Source: Fonsecaea monophora
Lineage: Eukaryota; Ascomycota; Eurotiomycetes; Chaetothyriales; Herpotrichiellaceae
Direction: 5' to 3'
Length of the DNA stretch: 64,000 nt
Assembly: GCF_001642475.1 (NCBI RefSeq)
Contig: NW_019173995.1
Span: 62,001 to 126,000, forward strand
The notes beneath the pieces are model-generated. The model did no database searches and was not told where the DNA came from. It was given only the letters and a program-made list of their open reading frames with translations. The translations under genes were made by a program, and so were the position numbers. Below are positions 29,006-41,439 of this stretch, piece by piece; positions within the stretch are counted from its first letter, which is position 1; each line of letters begins with the position of its first letter.

Positions 29006-30478
29006 ATGCCACACGTTGGTGATAGTGGTGGCGGCGGTGGTGGTGGTGACGTTGCCGCTGCTCCATCACCCGCGCAACACCTGTCTGTGCCTGCAACTTT
29101 TGCGGCCAAAAAGTCGCGGATCCTTGCAGACCTCAACCAACCCGAGGGCGCGTACTCGGACAATTCGCCCAAGGGCACGGTGGACGCGCAGATCCGCGAC
29201 CTGATCGACGAGATCAATCGGTACGAGGGGCTCGTGACGACGAGTAGTTGCGCGGGCAGGGTTGCCGTGTTTGTCGAGGGGCCGAGAGTCGAAGGGCGTG
29301 GTGATGACCGCCAAGATGGCGGGCATGATGAGGATGAGGTAGAGACGTGGGCGGGGCAGGATGGGCAGCGAGGCGGAGGACGTGAGGCAGCACGAGAAGA
29401 AGGGGGAGGAGGAGGAGGAGGAGGAGGGAGGGGGGGAGAAAGTCTGAGCGTGGAGGTAAGCGGTAAGGTAGGAAGGGGGAAGACAACGACGACCACGACC
29501 TCAACGTCTCCAGGAGGCAAAGGCGGAGGACGCTGGCTTTATGTCTCGCATGATCCTATCCCTGTCCCTGCCCCTCCTATACGGATCGCCAATGCCAATG
29601 CCACTGCCACCGCAACCACCCCTGCCGACGCCGTCCAGAGCACGGATGAAGCAGCGAACCCAGCAGCAAACGAGCCGAAGCAAGAATACTTTTCCACCCT
29701 CTTCCAGCTGAGTAGCCCGTCACGCTCATCGCTGTCTTCTTTCCCAGCATCATCTCCCCCTCTGGCATCTCGATCATCACCATCTCTGACCCTATCCCTC
29801 CTGTCCCCCACGGACCAACCGTCCCAGCTGATTCACCTGACATTCTCGCCGCTGATCCTGCACGTCCACTGCGCGACGCTCCGGCATGCCCGCCATGTGC
29901 TGGCAGCGGCGGTGAACGCGGGGTTCCGGGAGAGCGGGGTGCAGAGTCTGCGCGCGCTGGACGATGCCGAACACGGCGTCATGGTTGCCGTGAGGACGGC
30001 CGGGCTGGCTTTTGAGACGGTCGTAGGTGTTGCTGTTAATGCCCAAACACCTCGGCAGGAGACGGTCACCTCTCCAGCGGGCGGCGAGGATCCCGGCGGT
30101 GTGGGAATTGACATGGCTCAACCCACAGGCCAAACCGAGGCGATGATGCATAGGGTCGTCGGCGAGGAGTACCTCGCCCTGTGCGCCGCGGTGGTCAACG
30201 AGCGATTCGCGTGGAATGTCGAGCGCAGGGAACGGTTTCGACGCGAGCTGAAGAGGACGATGGGCAGGGAGGGATCGAGTCCCGATGCAACTCGTGAGAA
30301 CAAGACCCAGCCAGAGTGGGAAGACAAGGAACAGCGGAGGAGGCGGAAGAGACAAGAAGGGCTCGAGAAGCAGAGGATCAAGAACGAAAAGGACGCGACG
30401 AACAGCACGACAAGCCACCGAAATGAGGTCGAGGTGGAGGAACTGGATCAGGATCTCTCAATGCTGGACCTTGATTGA
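29006..30478 (+). CDS. TYW3: tRNA wybutosine-synthesising protein TYW3
   Basis: From the ATG at 29006 the frame encodes 490 residues. TYW3 methylates N4 of the wybutosine precursor at G37 of tRNA-Phe. The core starts at FAAKKSRILADLNQ, with TSSCAGRVAVFVE carrying the family's SSC signature. It resumes after a low-complexity Gly/Glu/Thr insert with GGGRWLYVSHDPIP, LILHVHCATLRHARHVLAAAV, ESGVQSL and VAVRTAGLAFETVVG. The insert (about residues 95-175) is a (GGA)n-derived poly-Gly stretch. The protein is far longer than the usual ~260 because of this insert, a middle Ser/Pro-rich section and a charged C-terminus. No intron is seen. It is convergent with the SAM methyltransferase gene, 58 bp apart. 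Confidence 0.88.
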   Translation: MPHVGDSGGGGGGGDVAAAPSPAQHLSVPATFAAKKSRILADLNQPEGAYSDNSPKGTVDAQIRDLIDEINRYEGLVTTSSCAGRVAVFVEGPRVEGRGDDRQDGGHDEDEVETWAGQDGQRGGGREAAREEGGGGGGGGGRGGESLSVEVSGKVGRGKTTTTTTSTSPGGKGGGRWLYVSHDPIPVPAPPIRIANANATATATTPADAVQSTDEAANPAANEPKQEYFSTLFQLSSPSRSSLSSFPASSPPLASRSSPSLTLSLLSPTDQPSQLIHLTFSPLILHVHCATLRHARHVLAAAVNAGFRESGVQSLRALDDAEHGVMVAVRTAGLAFETVVGVAVNAQTPRQETVTSPAGGEDPGGVGIDMAQPTGQTEAMMHRVVGEEYLALCAAVVNERFAWNVERRERFRRELKRTMGREGSSPDATRENKTQPEWEDKEQRRRRKRQEGLEKQRIKNEKDATNSTTSHRNEVEVEELDQDLSMLDLD

Positions 30479-30536
30479 AAAAAGCACTTTCTACTACCTC
30501 TTCTTCCGGCTCGTGGACTGTACCACATGGGCACAT

Positions 30537-31538
30537 CTACAGCTGAGCCTTTCGGCCTCTAGCAAGGAACGGCCTCCTCTTCACTTCCCCCCGAATCAAT
30601 ACTTCACCATCCATCCTTACAATCCCGAAATCCGTCAATCCGGCAGCCTCGAAGTAGCTCCTCAATTCCTCCTCGCTGAACCCGGCATGGGCCACCGTGT
30701 GCATGACACGCTCCTTCGTGGCATCCGAGCTCTCCTCCATGGCGTGGGTGACGAAGTCCAAAATTAAAAACACCCCTCCTGGCCGCAACCGTTCAACGAG
30801 CCGTTTTGTGGCTAGTTGAATGTCTTGGAAATGGTGATATCCCAGGCCTACAGCCACGAGGTCGAAGTCGAAGAATTTAGGCGAAGCTAGGTGCGAAGGG
30901 CGAGGGTCCTTCGGGTCAAGAAGATTGCCGACCACGGCGTGGGCTGTCAAGTTTTCGTCGAGCCTGTCGTCCAGCCCGAACGAACCATCCACCGATGATG
31001 AGGTATTGCCAGTGTTTGTGGAGTCAGGATTGAAACGCATGTTGTAAGCCTTCACCATGTTTTCACTCAGATCGATGCCAACGTATTCCGTGGCACGGGC
31101 GCCGAGAGCATGTGTGATGGTTCCCGGTCCACATGCATAGTCCAAAACGCGTACCTGTCGTTTAGGGGAGGACGGTGATTGGGTTTCGAACGTCGCTGAA
31201 GGGTCGATGAAGTCCACGCCGATCCAATCTACATGCTGGTGGATGAATGCGGTTACCTTGTTGAGAAGATCTCGTTGCCATTCCTCCGAGGTGTATCGCG
31301 AGGCGAAGTTACTGTTGAGCGATCTTGTTAGCCGAATCCCGGTGGTTCGACATATCCCGTAATACAACGTATATCATCTAAGTGATGAAGTGGTGCAGGA
31401 TAGAGAGACAGTCTCATTGACGTACTTCCAATGTGCGCGATTTGCTTCGGTGAACGCCTCATTGTCAGGATGATGACTTTCATCTCCATCAGGAGCCTCG
31501 TGATGGTGATGGTGATGACGGTCTGAGGTTTCGGCCAT
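30537..31538 (-). CDS. Class I SAM-dependent methyltransferase
   Basis: Exons 31426-31538 and 30537-31311 are joined across a 114-nt intron (GTACGT...AACAG), giving 295 residues. Splicing restores ANRAHWNNFASRYTSEEWQ. The Rossmann signature is VLDYACGPGTITHALGA, followed by EYVGIDLSENMV (acidic strand-2 end), then FDLVAVGLGYHHFQD and LRPGGVFLILDFV. This is the layout of UbiE/methyltransf-11-type enzymes that methylate small molecules. The target is unknown. The N-terminus has six consecutive histidines encoded by CATCAC repeats. It is divergent from the DUF2461-type gene. Confidence 0.82.
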
Positions 31539-32189
31539 TGTAACGATGAGTTCAGCTTGTAAAAATTTCCTCTACTAGGAATATAGATTGGTAGAACACT
31601 TGACTTCAGACAACGCAGCGCACCCACGATGTAATTATACCCCTCCAGTTGTCCAGAAAATGTATCCGAGGGTGGAACAAAGCACACAAAGCTGAAGCTG
31701 AGATGGACCGGAGAGTTTCCCTGATCACGGAGACATATCTGCGTGATGCCGTGGGTACGTACTTGGTAGCGTCACGGACTGTGCGAGATCGTGAGAAGAG
31801 GGCAAGATGCCGACAGGAAGCGCAAACCCTCAGATACTGACGTCCGCAAGCTCTGACATGTGACGGACAATCACAATAGTAGAAAGATTGCTGGTACCAA
31901 GACAGAAAGATAGAGGGGAGCAATCGCAGTCAAGATAATTAGTGTCCAGGTGGTGCAGGCATTGAACTTTGATGACGCAATAGTCGACACGCTTTCTCCA
32001 AGCCAACGCGTTCCGCGGCGAGTTTTAAGTGGTGAGGCGGTGGCAGGCATCAACGACGATCAAAGATTTGTCAACAGCTCAAGTACCTTGGGAGATCAAT
32101 AACGGATATTGTCTTGGATATTTTGCGCTGCCACATCAGAATATCCCTTCGTTGCTGGATTTGTATGGTCTTCACGAGTCCCGTTAGCA
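31539..32189. promoter_or_regulatory. Divergent region, methyltransferase / DUF2461-type gene
   Basis: 651 bp between two divergent starts; no gene or repeat is seen. Both promoters should lie here. Confidence 0.4.
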
Positions 32190-34789
32190 ATGCCACCTCG
32201 AAAATCGGCAGCTTCGAAAAGGGCGACCCCTGCCTCCAAAAAATCACACAAACGCCAATTGTCACAAGTCACACCCTCGATCTCGCCGGGAAGCAGGGTA
32301 TCGAAGAGATTGAAGGAGTCTGCCGAGAAGGATCAACGTCGCGGCAAGACCACCCCCACGAAGAGCAAGTACTTTCAAGAGCCCGACAGCGAGGATGAGG
32401 ATGTCGATATCAAGGAGGATGAGAGCGAAGAGTCGGGATATGAAGACCAAGAGGCATCGGAAACAGATCAACCCTCGACCGAGGAGCCTGACACAGAAGA
32501 CGATTACGAGTCTGACGAGGAGCACAAAAGGAGAAAGCCGAAAAAGAAGACCGTCAAGTCTGGGGGTGGGCTCACTGGTGGCATCCAGGCTGTGGCCAAT
32601 GCCGTGCTAGAACAAGGCAAAGAGCTCTGGAGACCTGGAGTGAAGACGGGTCTGGGTCCAGGCAAGCAGGTCTTCATTGAGAAACCGAAACCCAGGGATG
32701 ATGGGGGGATCAAGTATGCTGCTGAGAAGATCCATCCGAATACTATGGCTTTCTTGAAAGATTTGAAGGAGAACAATGACAGAGAATGGCTGAAGAGTAG
32801 GTCGTGTGCTCCCTTGGGTGATTCATGCATGTTTCTGGCACTTTACAAAATGTTTGGACCATATCTCACGTCGCCAATACTGACATTGGTTGGGGACAGT
32901 GCACGATGTTGATTATAGGGCATCCTGGAAAGACTGGGAAGGATTTGTAGAAGCATTGACCGAGAAACTTACAGAGATTGACGAAACAATCCCAGAGTTA
33001 CCGCCAAAGGATGTGGTATGTGCGAGAGAAACCACTTTGCTACGACTCTCGCTAATCTACCTGATATCAGGTCTTCAGGATCTACCGCGACATTCGATTC
33101 TCTTCTGACCCGACTCCTTACAAAGTATGTTGCCCCGCGAGCTGCTTGTCGAGGTTGAAATGCATGTTACTCACACATCTCAAAGCCTCATTTCTCTGCA
33201 GCATGGTAAAAGCCCCGAGTTCCCTCGTTGATATCCTGTTCTAACTGCCGCTAGGTCTCGGACTGGTCGTAAAGGGCCTTATGCGTGCTATTATGTGCAT
33301 ATTGAGCCTGGAGGCAAAAGTATCGTTGGTATGACATGCATCCATCGTCAAATTCCCCGCTAAGCATTGAACGTGACAGGTTCTGGGCTGTGGATGCCGG
33401 AGTCCCAGCCCTTGGCCCTCCTGAGAGCGAACATCGATCGCAAGCCGGAGAAACTGAGAAGAGTCCTCACAGAGCCTCAGTTGCGGAAGCAGATCTTGGG
33501 CGTCGCATCGAACGACGAGAAGAAGGCGGTCAAGGCATTTGCTGATCATAACAAGGAAAATGCGCTGAAAACGAAACCGAAGGTATGTGTTTCATCCTCT
33601 CTTTTTGTGTAAAAAAAAAACTCTCTGCCTGCGCACACGGACGAGGGGAGGACAACGACTCGTGAACACATGTTCTCGCTGCTCCCAAGTTAGCCACATC
33701 AGAATCTGGCAACTAAAGGAACTTGCCAGCAAATCCCTCTAGGATGAAAGGCCAGACGTGCAAAGAGGACAAAATTGTAGAGCGGAGGCACCTGCTTGCG
33801 TGACTGTCCCTCAACTCAACAGCATAATTTGCTTGATGTGTCTGCACCAGACCTGAAAACCCCTGAAGCCCCCGGCTCGGTCTCTCGACTGCAAGGAGCT
33901 AGGACCTCAGGGAGGTGACATGCAGCCATCAGGTCTCTCGCGCAGCAGAGGCCATTGATGCATGTGCGCACAGACTTGACAAATGAACACGCGTTGCACA
34001 CACAATTGGAGCCCAAAAGGACTAAGACAGGGAGCTGCCGGGCTTTGGAGCGAAAGACCTACAACTGCCCCTCCTGGAAGCCCATATTCTCCGGGGCCTC
34101 CCCTGTTGGCGGCAGCCGGCGCAGTTCTCATCACCACTGCAGCATTCCTCGTTGCCCAAGGAGTTCCTCACGAACAGAATGCACTTGAGCATCGAGTACA
34201 GGTCGTCTGTACTGAACGTTGCATGATCTAGACTGGGCTGACGCTTTGTTTTGACAGGGCTACGACGCAGACAACCCGAATATCGATCTCCTTCGGCTGC
34301 GCTGTTTCACTCTTGGAAAGCGAATCCCCGACGAAAAGGTGGTCGGGGAGCAGGGACTTCAGACCATTCTCGAGTTAATTCGTCCCATGGTTCCCTTTGT
34401 GAGTCCACCTCTTTGCCTCCCATTCGTGCCCATTCGTGCGCATTGTGAGCCTGGACCACCTGCCGGGTGCTACCACAAAGAATTCTGATAAGATTGGCGC
34501 TGCGACTGGACAAAGCTTATGCGTAGACTTTGCAATTGTTTTGGGTGTCCAATCATCACGTCCACCTCGAAACATCAGCGAGCATGGCGAGATGACCGGG
34601 CCGCCGTGAGCCCAGGCGGTACCCAGGTGGACTTGAGTTGCTCCCCACCTATGCCGTTAGATACAAACTCTGACCAGAAACACTGCTGCGAAGACCCTTT
34701 ACTGACTTCCCGCACAATAGGTCACATACCTCAATAGTGTCGTGATGCCAGACGATGACGAATCTAGTAGCGATGAGGCAACTGGCTGA
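32190..34789 (+). CDS. DUF2461-type protein with a nuclear-style N-terminus
   Basis: Eight exons: 32190-32796, 32900-33015, 33071-33124, 33186-33205, 33255-33328, 33380-33582, 34258-34398 and 34721-34789, giving 427 residues. All junctions keep frame and restore family blocks: REWLKMHDVDYRASWKDWEG, KDVVFRIYRDIRFSSD, KPHFSAAWSRTGRKGPY, VGSGLWMPESQPLALLR and KPKGYDADNPNIDLLRL. The N-terminal ~130 residues are basic then strongly acidic (SKRLK, DSEDEDVD) and look disordered and nuclear. The DUF2461 domain has no established enzymatic role. Exon 4 is only 20 nt. Introns 6 (675 nt) and 7 (322 nt) are long compared with the other five (49-103 nt). Reading into intron 7 would stop at 34488, giving a different tail. 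Confidence 0.85.
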
Positions 34790-37700
34790 GGAGACAAGTC
34801 AGCAGGGAGAGTTCTGGGACGAGTTCTTGCCACAGTCTTTCAAACAAAGGTTTGGTGGCGGTAAGAACCTGGTACTCCGGACTTTGCCTGGTTCACAGCA
34901 ATGTTGATGTATGGAGAGACCTCTGGAGATCTTGGACGCCCTGTGACATCAATTCACTCTGTTTTTGTTCCATCCGTGGTTCCTTTGTGACATCTCACAT
35001 CTCTTTCTCCCTCTTTAATACAAAGAGCACCACGTACACCAAAGTGACCAGCATCCGAAGCCAATGGACCAATAGTGTCGTCGGCAACTATCATTGGATA
35101 GTCTGGGTCTCAAATGCGAGTCCAGTTTGTGGTTTCATCTGGAGCGCTGTCACTTCGGATCAATAGTGACACTGTCCAAGCAAAAGCCCATGAATGACAG
35201 CTTGCCTTGTACGAGGCACATTGGCGCAAAACGTGGTGGTGGCGGTCACTGTGACGTGGCAATGGAGTGACTGGTGACTTAGTCTTCGAGTATATTATTT
35301 CGATGCTTTCCGTATCGGACATGGTGCCATTTGTTTTGTCTCAGGTGTTCCAAGTTCAGCTGAGCGGTCCACTTTTTCACCTGTGGGAACAGCCAGTCAT
35401 GGTTCGATGGAGCGGGGACTGGTGACGGGGAGGCGTTGGGCCAGATCAACGACAAGAAGAGAAATTACTGCAGGCTCCCCTGGCACAAACCGAGTGTGGG
35501 TGAGTGGAAAAGAACCTCGTACTCGGTACTTTGTAGGTACTGAGTAATTTTCTGACCATCACAAGGCGAAATGGCGGTGGGCTATTCGAGAGGGTGGACC
35601 AGGAGTGCCAGTAGCAGGCGACCGACTCCATCTCTTTTTTGCGCCGGTGTCAAAGAGCCGAGCCGCTGCGTCAAGCCAAAGTCATGTGAGAAGGGTCTTT
35701 GAGCTTCCAAATGTCAGTCTGTCAGACCGAACACGAGACCATTCAAACGGATACCAGACGCGTACAAGACGGATACACAACGTACCAAGAATACCATGAG
35801 CCAGCATACCTTCCAGCCTCTCGATCTGCCTCCCACTGTTACTCGGTCCGCGACTCTGTCAACGAGATCAATATTGGTGACTTTCTCGGATGAAGTATCA
35901 AGATTTCGGTATCCTGACTCTTTCAGCGATCTCCCCTTATACTGGTGTTCAAAGCTTACGTATTGATTGCAGCAAGGTGATTCAACAACCTCTACTGCTT
36001 GCCACCTCTCTCCGCGAGACTCCGTGTGCGAAAGGATCAAGGGCAAGAAAAAAAGACATGAATGACACCACTAAAATGGGCAAGAGAAGGAAACGAAAGC
36101 GAAATTGACCGTGTCAGGCCGGGGTGGTCGACTCTTTACGTGGAACGAGGATGGTTTGACTGTCTGGGGGTCCTCGTCCGTCGTGGCTCGATGGGTCAGG
36201 CGGGCACACGCCCTGCGCCGCTCGCAATCTGGTTTGTCTACAATGTTGGCACGATGGTGAGGGTCGATGGCGGCCCGTCTGCAAATGCGTTCCGATTGCT
36301 CGGCTACAGCAAGTTTCGCTCTACCCTAGCAGGGTGCGCCTCTCCCTGCGTCCTCCGTTCGCTTCCAGCACGTCGGTTACACCACCGAGGGAGCGGCCGC
36401 AGTTCTTGCAGGACGATCTATCGGCTTTGGGAGCTGAAAATGTGCGAGGCCGTGAGCAAGCTGGTCTGCGGGATCCATCCCCGTTGACTGACCAATTCCC
36501 AACCGGACGCCAGAAACCACTTTCTTATTGAGTTCTTTCCCCTTCCTTCCCCTATCGGTTGCACTCCCGGGATGCTCGGTTTTGTAGCGAAGGTCGGCTC
36601 TCACAACTCTCCATGGTGTCACAAGGTCGTTTGCTGGCTTAGAACAGGCACCCACAAAACCTTGGACGGGAAGTCCTGAGAGGGAAGCCTTCTAGACATG
36701 TCTCCAGTGTCCTCTTTACCACTTCCTGCGTATTCCCTCTGAGGCGACAAGCAACTCAACTCCCTCCTATAAACCCACCTTTTGCTTCGGTAATGACATT
36801 GCAAGCTAGTGGGACCTCCGGGTTCGAGCACTGAAAGATTTATTTGATCATGTCTCAAACTAAGAAACAACTCTGGGCGCAGGCGGAATTGTGGTGCGAC
36901 AAGGTCGACGCATACTCGGTAAATAGTCTACTCCTACATTCGGACGGTGTCGTCTCCCCAGCAGGACAAATGGAGAATTTATTTGCAGAAAGATAAGCAG
37001 GCCTGCGGCGTCGATCCGAACATTGCATGATCTGTAGCAGAGGAAAGAAATTGGGAGGGCGGCCCCTAGGGCAGAGCCGAGCCTGGTGGCTTTCGCCTTT
37101 TGCCCCTCGCCCTTCGCCTTTGGGGCGTCGAGGGCCCCCGTCGCGCATTACGATTCACTCGGTATTGGGCGCCCTCCGTTACCACTTCAGCGCAGTCCTT
37201 CCGCGCACACCGGCCACCAATCTTGGACGCTAAGGTCCCTTTGTCTGACTTCTGGATCTCTCTCCACAGGCCTGCTTCACGACCTGGGGAAGGACTAGTC
37301 CCTCAACGGTCCTTTTCTGGTACTACGTCACCACTAAATAGTTGGTTGCACTATTCCATTGAAGTCATGGACACAAGGGAAAAGAGTTGAGCCTGCAGGA
37401 TATTGTTTTCACGGCTTCGCTAGATACCAAGCGAGGTGAGCAGCAGGACACGGTTCCGCGAGCTTACACTTTGCAGCTCAACCGGTGTAGCCTTGGTCAC
37501 CCACATCGAATGATGAGCCTGACCGAGAAAGTTGGTCGCAGTATGCTAGACCCCTTATTCGCCCTTACGTTAAGCACCACCGCTACGGGAGTTTCCCTAG
37601 CTACACTATTGCAATGGCGGGTGCCCCCGTCAAATGCACAATCGAGGCCAGAATGTACAAGTTAAGGCCCGGACCACTGCGGCAAGGGAACAGGCTTCAG

Positions 37701-40700
37701 CGACACATTATTGCCAGATCAACCATTTAGCACATGCCCAACCTGTCGCTAGTCCTGCATCATGCAGCAATACACAGCCTGGACGAGGTCAGATGACAGA
37801 GAGCTGCATCATCTAGTTGCTGCACACAAATCCTCCCAAGATCAATTTTTGATTTTGGATGGAGAGACTCAAGTGGTGGATAACGCCGTCAACCACACCG
37901 CTTTCTCGAAAAAGGAATCGAGATGCACGCTCACACCGTCTGGGAGGGTCCTTTACTCTAGCCATGATGGCGTGCCGGGAATCTGTCAACACTGGCTCAG
38001 GACAAACCCAAGCGTCGACCTCGATACCACACGATGGTTTAAGAAATACCGTCACGGGTTTGGTGTCACCCGAGAACTGCTTCGAGCAAACAATTGACGG
38101 GGCAAGGCAGCGGAAAGCAGCGAACCGGATAAAAAAAGTCGACCAGGATCTGAGGAGGATGCAAATCCCTGGAAGCTGCATCCTCTAGGGCGCTGTCATA
38201 TTCTTGCACATTGCTTTTGATGTTGCACGGCAGACGGAATCTTGGATGCTGCACACGCCGCGGATACGAGACGAAAGTTTGTCACCACTCTTGGGAATCC
38301 CTTTCCCTCCGATCCCTGACCTCGATCAAAAATCCCACGTCTAAGGGACTCTCTCGGAGCTATGGCGAGTCAGGTACCCTTTTGGACGGACAAGGACGTG
38401 GACATGGAGCGTGCAACTGGAGAGGTAAGCCTGGCCTACCATTATTATGTATAAAACATGTACGGGCATTTCTGGGCGGAAGTACGGCATGTTACGCCCA
38501 AGGACGTATCGACTCTGTAAAATACTAGGCAATACGTCGAAAGAACTTGTTGGGAACAAGACAAACGGTCCGTCATCTCAGCTGGACGGTTGGCCGCTCA
38601 CGCCGCTCCAAGGAAAGGGGGATGTGCATCGTGCATGGGATGGTACTGCACTTACGCCTGCATCGACGGCGCCTTACATAGGCGTCCTCTAGTCTCCCTT
38701 CGACATTTCCTTGCGCATTGCATGATGGCTGCATGCTTCCTAGAGGGGCCGCTCCCCGAATTACGAAAATCTACTTGTGTCTACAAGTAAGGGTTGAGGG
38801 AGGGTAGCTCGCCTGGTATTAGGGTCTTGTCCAACACCTGGAGCCACGAGTCAGCATCTACTAGGATGCTGGTCCAGCAAAGAGACCGGGTTCAACTCTG
38901 ATTGCAAGGCCCTTGGTACAGCGATTCGCAGTTTGGGGAAAAGCTTTGTCTCGCTCTAGCATCAGCATCGAGACGAGAGGCAACGGCCCGATCGACAGAT
39001 AAGAGGGTTCGATAGACCTTGGTTTGTCGGCAGATTCGAAGCATCGATTTTCCAACTACTTTCCTGTTGCTACAGCCTCTGGTTTTTCTGTTTCTGTGCA
39101 TGGACTATCCTTTTGGCCACAAATATCAACCGAGGGCCACTCTCTCTACCAGCAGACCTCGTATTCACGTCCTCATCATCTCCCAGCTCACAAGCACCCA
39201 TCTTACGCAGCACACACCCTGCCCACCCCTATTCAGCTGGCTCCCTTTGAGCCTGGACTGGCCTTGATTGACGGCTCCCCTTGCCAATTCGCACTGATTC
39301 GCACCGTATCAAACGGTGGATGACGGAACTTTGCGCATGGTCTTTCCCCTCCAAGAAAACCATCCTCTCCACAAAAAGAATTTTACATCACGAGTCGAAC
39401 CTTTTTCGACGGCGACGACTCGGATTACTACCTCCTCCACAATCCCAGGACCACCCAGACTTTACGGTTTTGGTGGCCACTGGCCACGCGAAGCAAGTCA
39501 TCCAGAAGGACTGATGCGAACCAATCGAGCCATTAAAATCGATTATTGTACCTACTTGTGCTGCACGCTCTCCGATGCCCCTCCGCCACGAGTCTGAGAC
39601 TAGCGAGTGAATTGAGTGAGCAAAGTGGCCAATTATTCCTCACAGCTGGTTGCGGCAACCCTATCCCTGTCCTGGATTTCTTTCCCCCTCCCAACTAAGG
39701 CCTGGGAAGTCAACAAGAAAGACTTACTCATCCCCAAGAGAGTGACCCATTTCAGGATCCCAGCCAGAGGCACCAAAGGCACGTACCTAGCGGGGTCACC
39801 CTCGCTCGCACTTTAGCCTGGACGCATCTAGCATACGTTGACGGGGTTGACGGAACTGCCCTCCCATCTCCAGGGAACGAGAGCAAGGTTACAGGCTTTC
39901 CGGGCCCTTCCTGTCCTCTTTTTTCTCCCTTCTCTATTTCTGACAAGCTGACTGGCATTTGCCCTCGCTTGGCTCCTAACTTTCCACGTCTGTGACTTGC
40001 GGAACCAGCTGGGAATCCATCTCCTTCCGTTTTTCTTCTCAATTGCCGTCTGCAGCTCCATCTGTCCCCGTCCGCCATCACGCCTCGCCATCATCCGAGG
40101 GGTGGAGCCGGCACTGGCGGCCGGTGACGAGCACTGCAGGACATCGAGTTCATCTTATTCGATTTCAGCTTCGACCAGGGGTGGGGGGACGCTTTGTCCA
40201 ATAAAGACCGGAAAGGGCTGGATATCTTGTGGAACATTCGGATCGACTCGCCGTAACGCACAAACCACAAGCAGCAAACGTGTTGGGCTTTTTTTTTTGG
40301 CTGCAAACGAGTTCTGCAGACCAGATTCCTCATCTCGGATCCGTCCTAGTAGGTTTCTCTCAAGCTCGCTACTAGCGAAAAGTCGATCGATTTTGTGACG
40401 ACAAGCCTCCAAAAAACAATATTCAGGCGGATATTACCTACGAGCTACCACCCATGACCATTATTTTCATCCCACTCCACCCAGAACGCTAATAACCGTG
40501 TGTCAAACGACGCAAGGAGAAAGAGAGGGGCAAGCACCAGGCATCCCGAAAGGTGTAACCCCGCCTCGCCATACACACAAGGGTGACAGGACAACCCGTC
40601 ACCGGAAGTTGACAGGCCACACCAGAAGGAAGGGAGGTTTCCGTCTTCGTCTCGTTTCGGCCTGAGAATCCACCTGGAGAGGGTGAGAGGGTGTGCAATT

Positions 40701-41086
40701 CATTTTTGCGAAGGGTGTCCCTTGGGGGTGGTATACCTCGTACGAGATACACCGAGAACCAGTGGCCGGAGTTCCCCTTGCAGCAAGCATTACAGCATTT
40801 TTAACCTTGGGACGCTCGCCAACACCTTACGGATCTCGACAAAGTTCGGGCACTCAGTTGGGAACTGGCGGGGAAGGCCTCAGCTCAAGGGACTCGCCCA
40901 GCACCGCCCGCATCCAACCAGTGGTTTCCGTCAGGCAGCCGAAGAGGCCGAGCCACAAGGCACTTGCCGGACAAAGGTTCAAGGTCAAGTTCCCAGCTGC
41001 GGGAGGGCCTGGCGGCTCCGATTACAAGCAGCGGCACTACTTGTCATTTTCCCACCAAAGTGTTGCAAGTGGCAGGTGGCAGCAGA

Positions 41087-41107
41087 CCCCCCCCCCCCCC
41101 CCCCCCC
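41087..41107. repeat. 21-base poly-C tract
   Basis: An uninterrupted run of 21 C in non-coding DNA. Such runs are rare in this window. The length may vary by replication slippage or be uncertain through sequencing error. Confidence 0.85.
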
Positions 41108-41439
41108 AGCCGTGCCAGGCCAAGTTACCAGCCAGTGCCCAACCAAGTGCCAGCCTAAGGATCGTGTGAGAGAGAACCACAGGCAACCCACACCCTCAAA
41201 AAGCCTAACTAGCCGGGCTCCATTCCAAGCATCCCCACCTGGCGCCTGGCACCTGATGATCCCTGTCCTGCATCGCTAGTAGGCTCAATACCGCTTCTCC
41301 GGACCGTCTCCTTGGGTCACTACTCCCTTAGTGCCCTCTGGCCTTTGGGTGCTTTTAGGGGCTTCCAGAAAAACCCCCAAGGCAGTAACTGTGTACATTT
41401 ACCTTGGCTACTCTCCCGCCCGCAGCCCTAGCTCCCACC

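Noticed and set aside
38800..38910. TAGCTC and GGGTTCAA words resembling tRNA A and B boxes
   Set aside because: Flanking bases do not form acceptor or T-arm stems and the A box lacks its usual invariant A, so it is not a tRNA.
40683..41279. 198-codon plus-strand frame through the poly-C run
   Set aside because: Its proline block comes only from the C run, and the rest lacks protein character.
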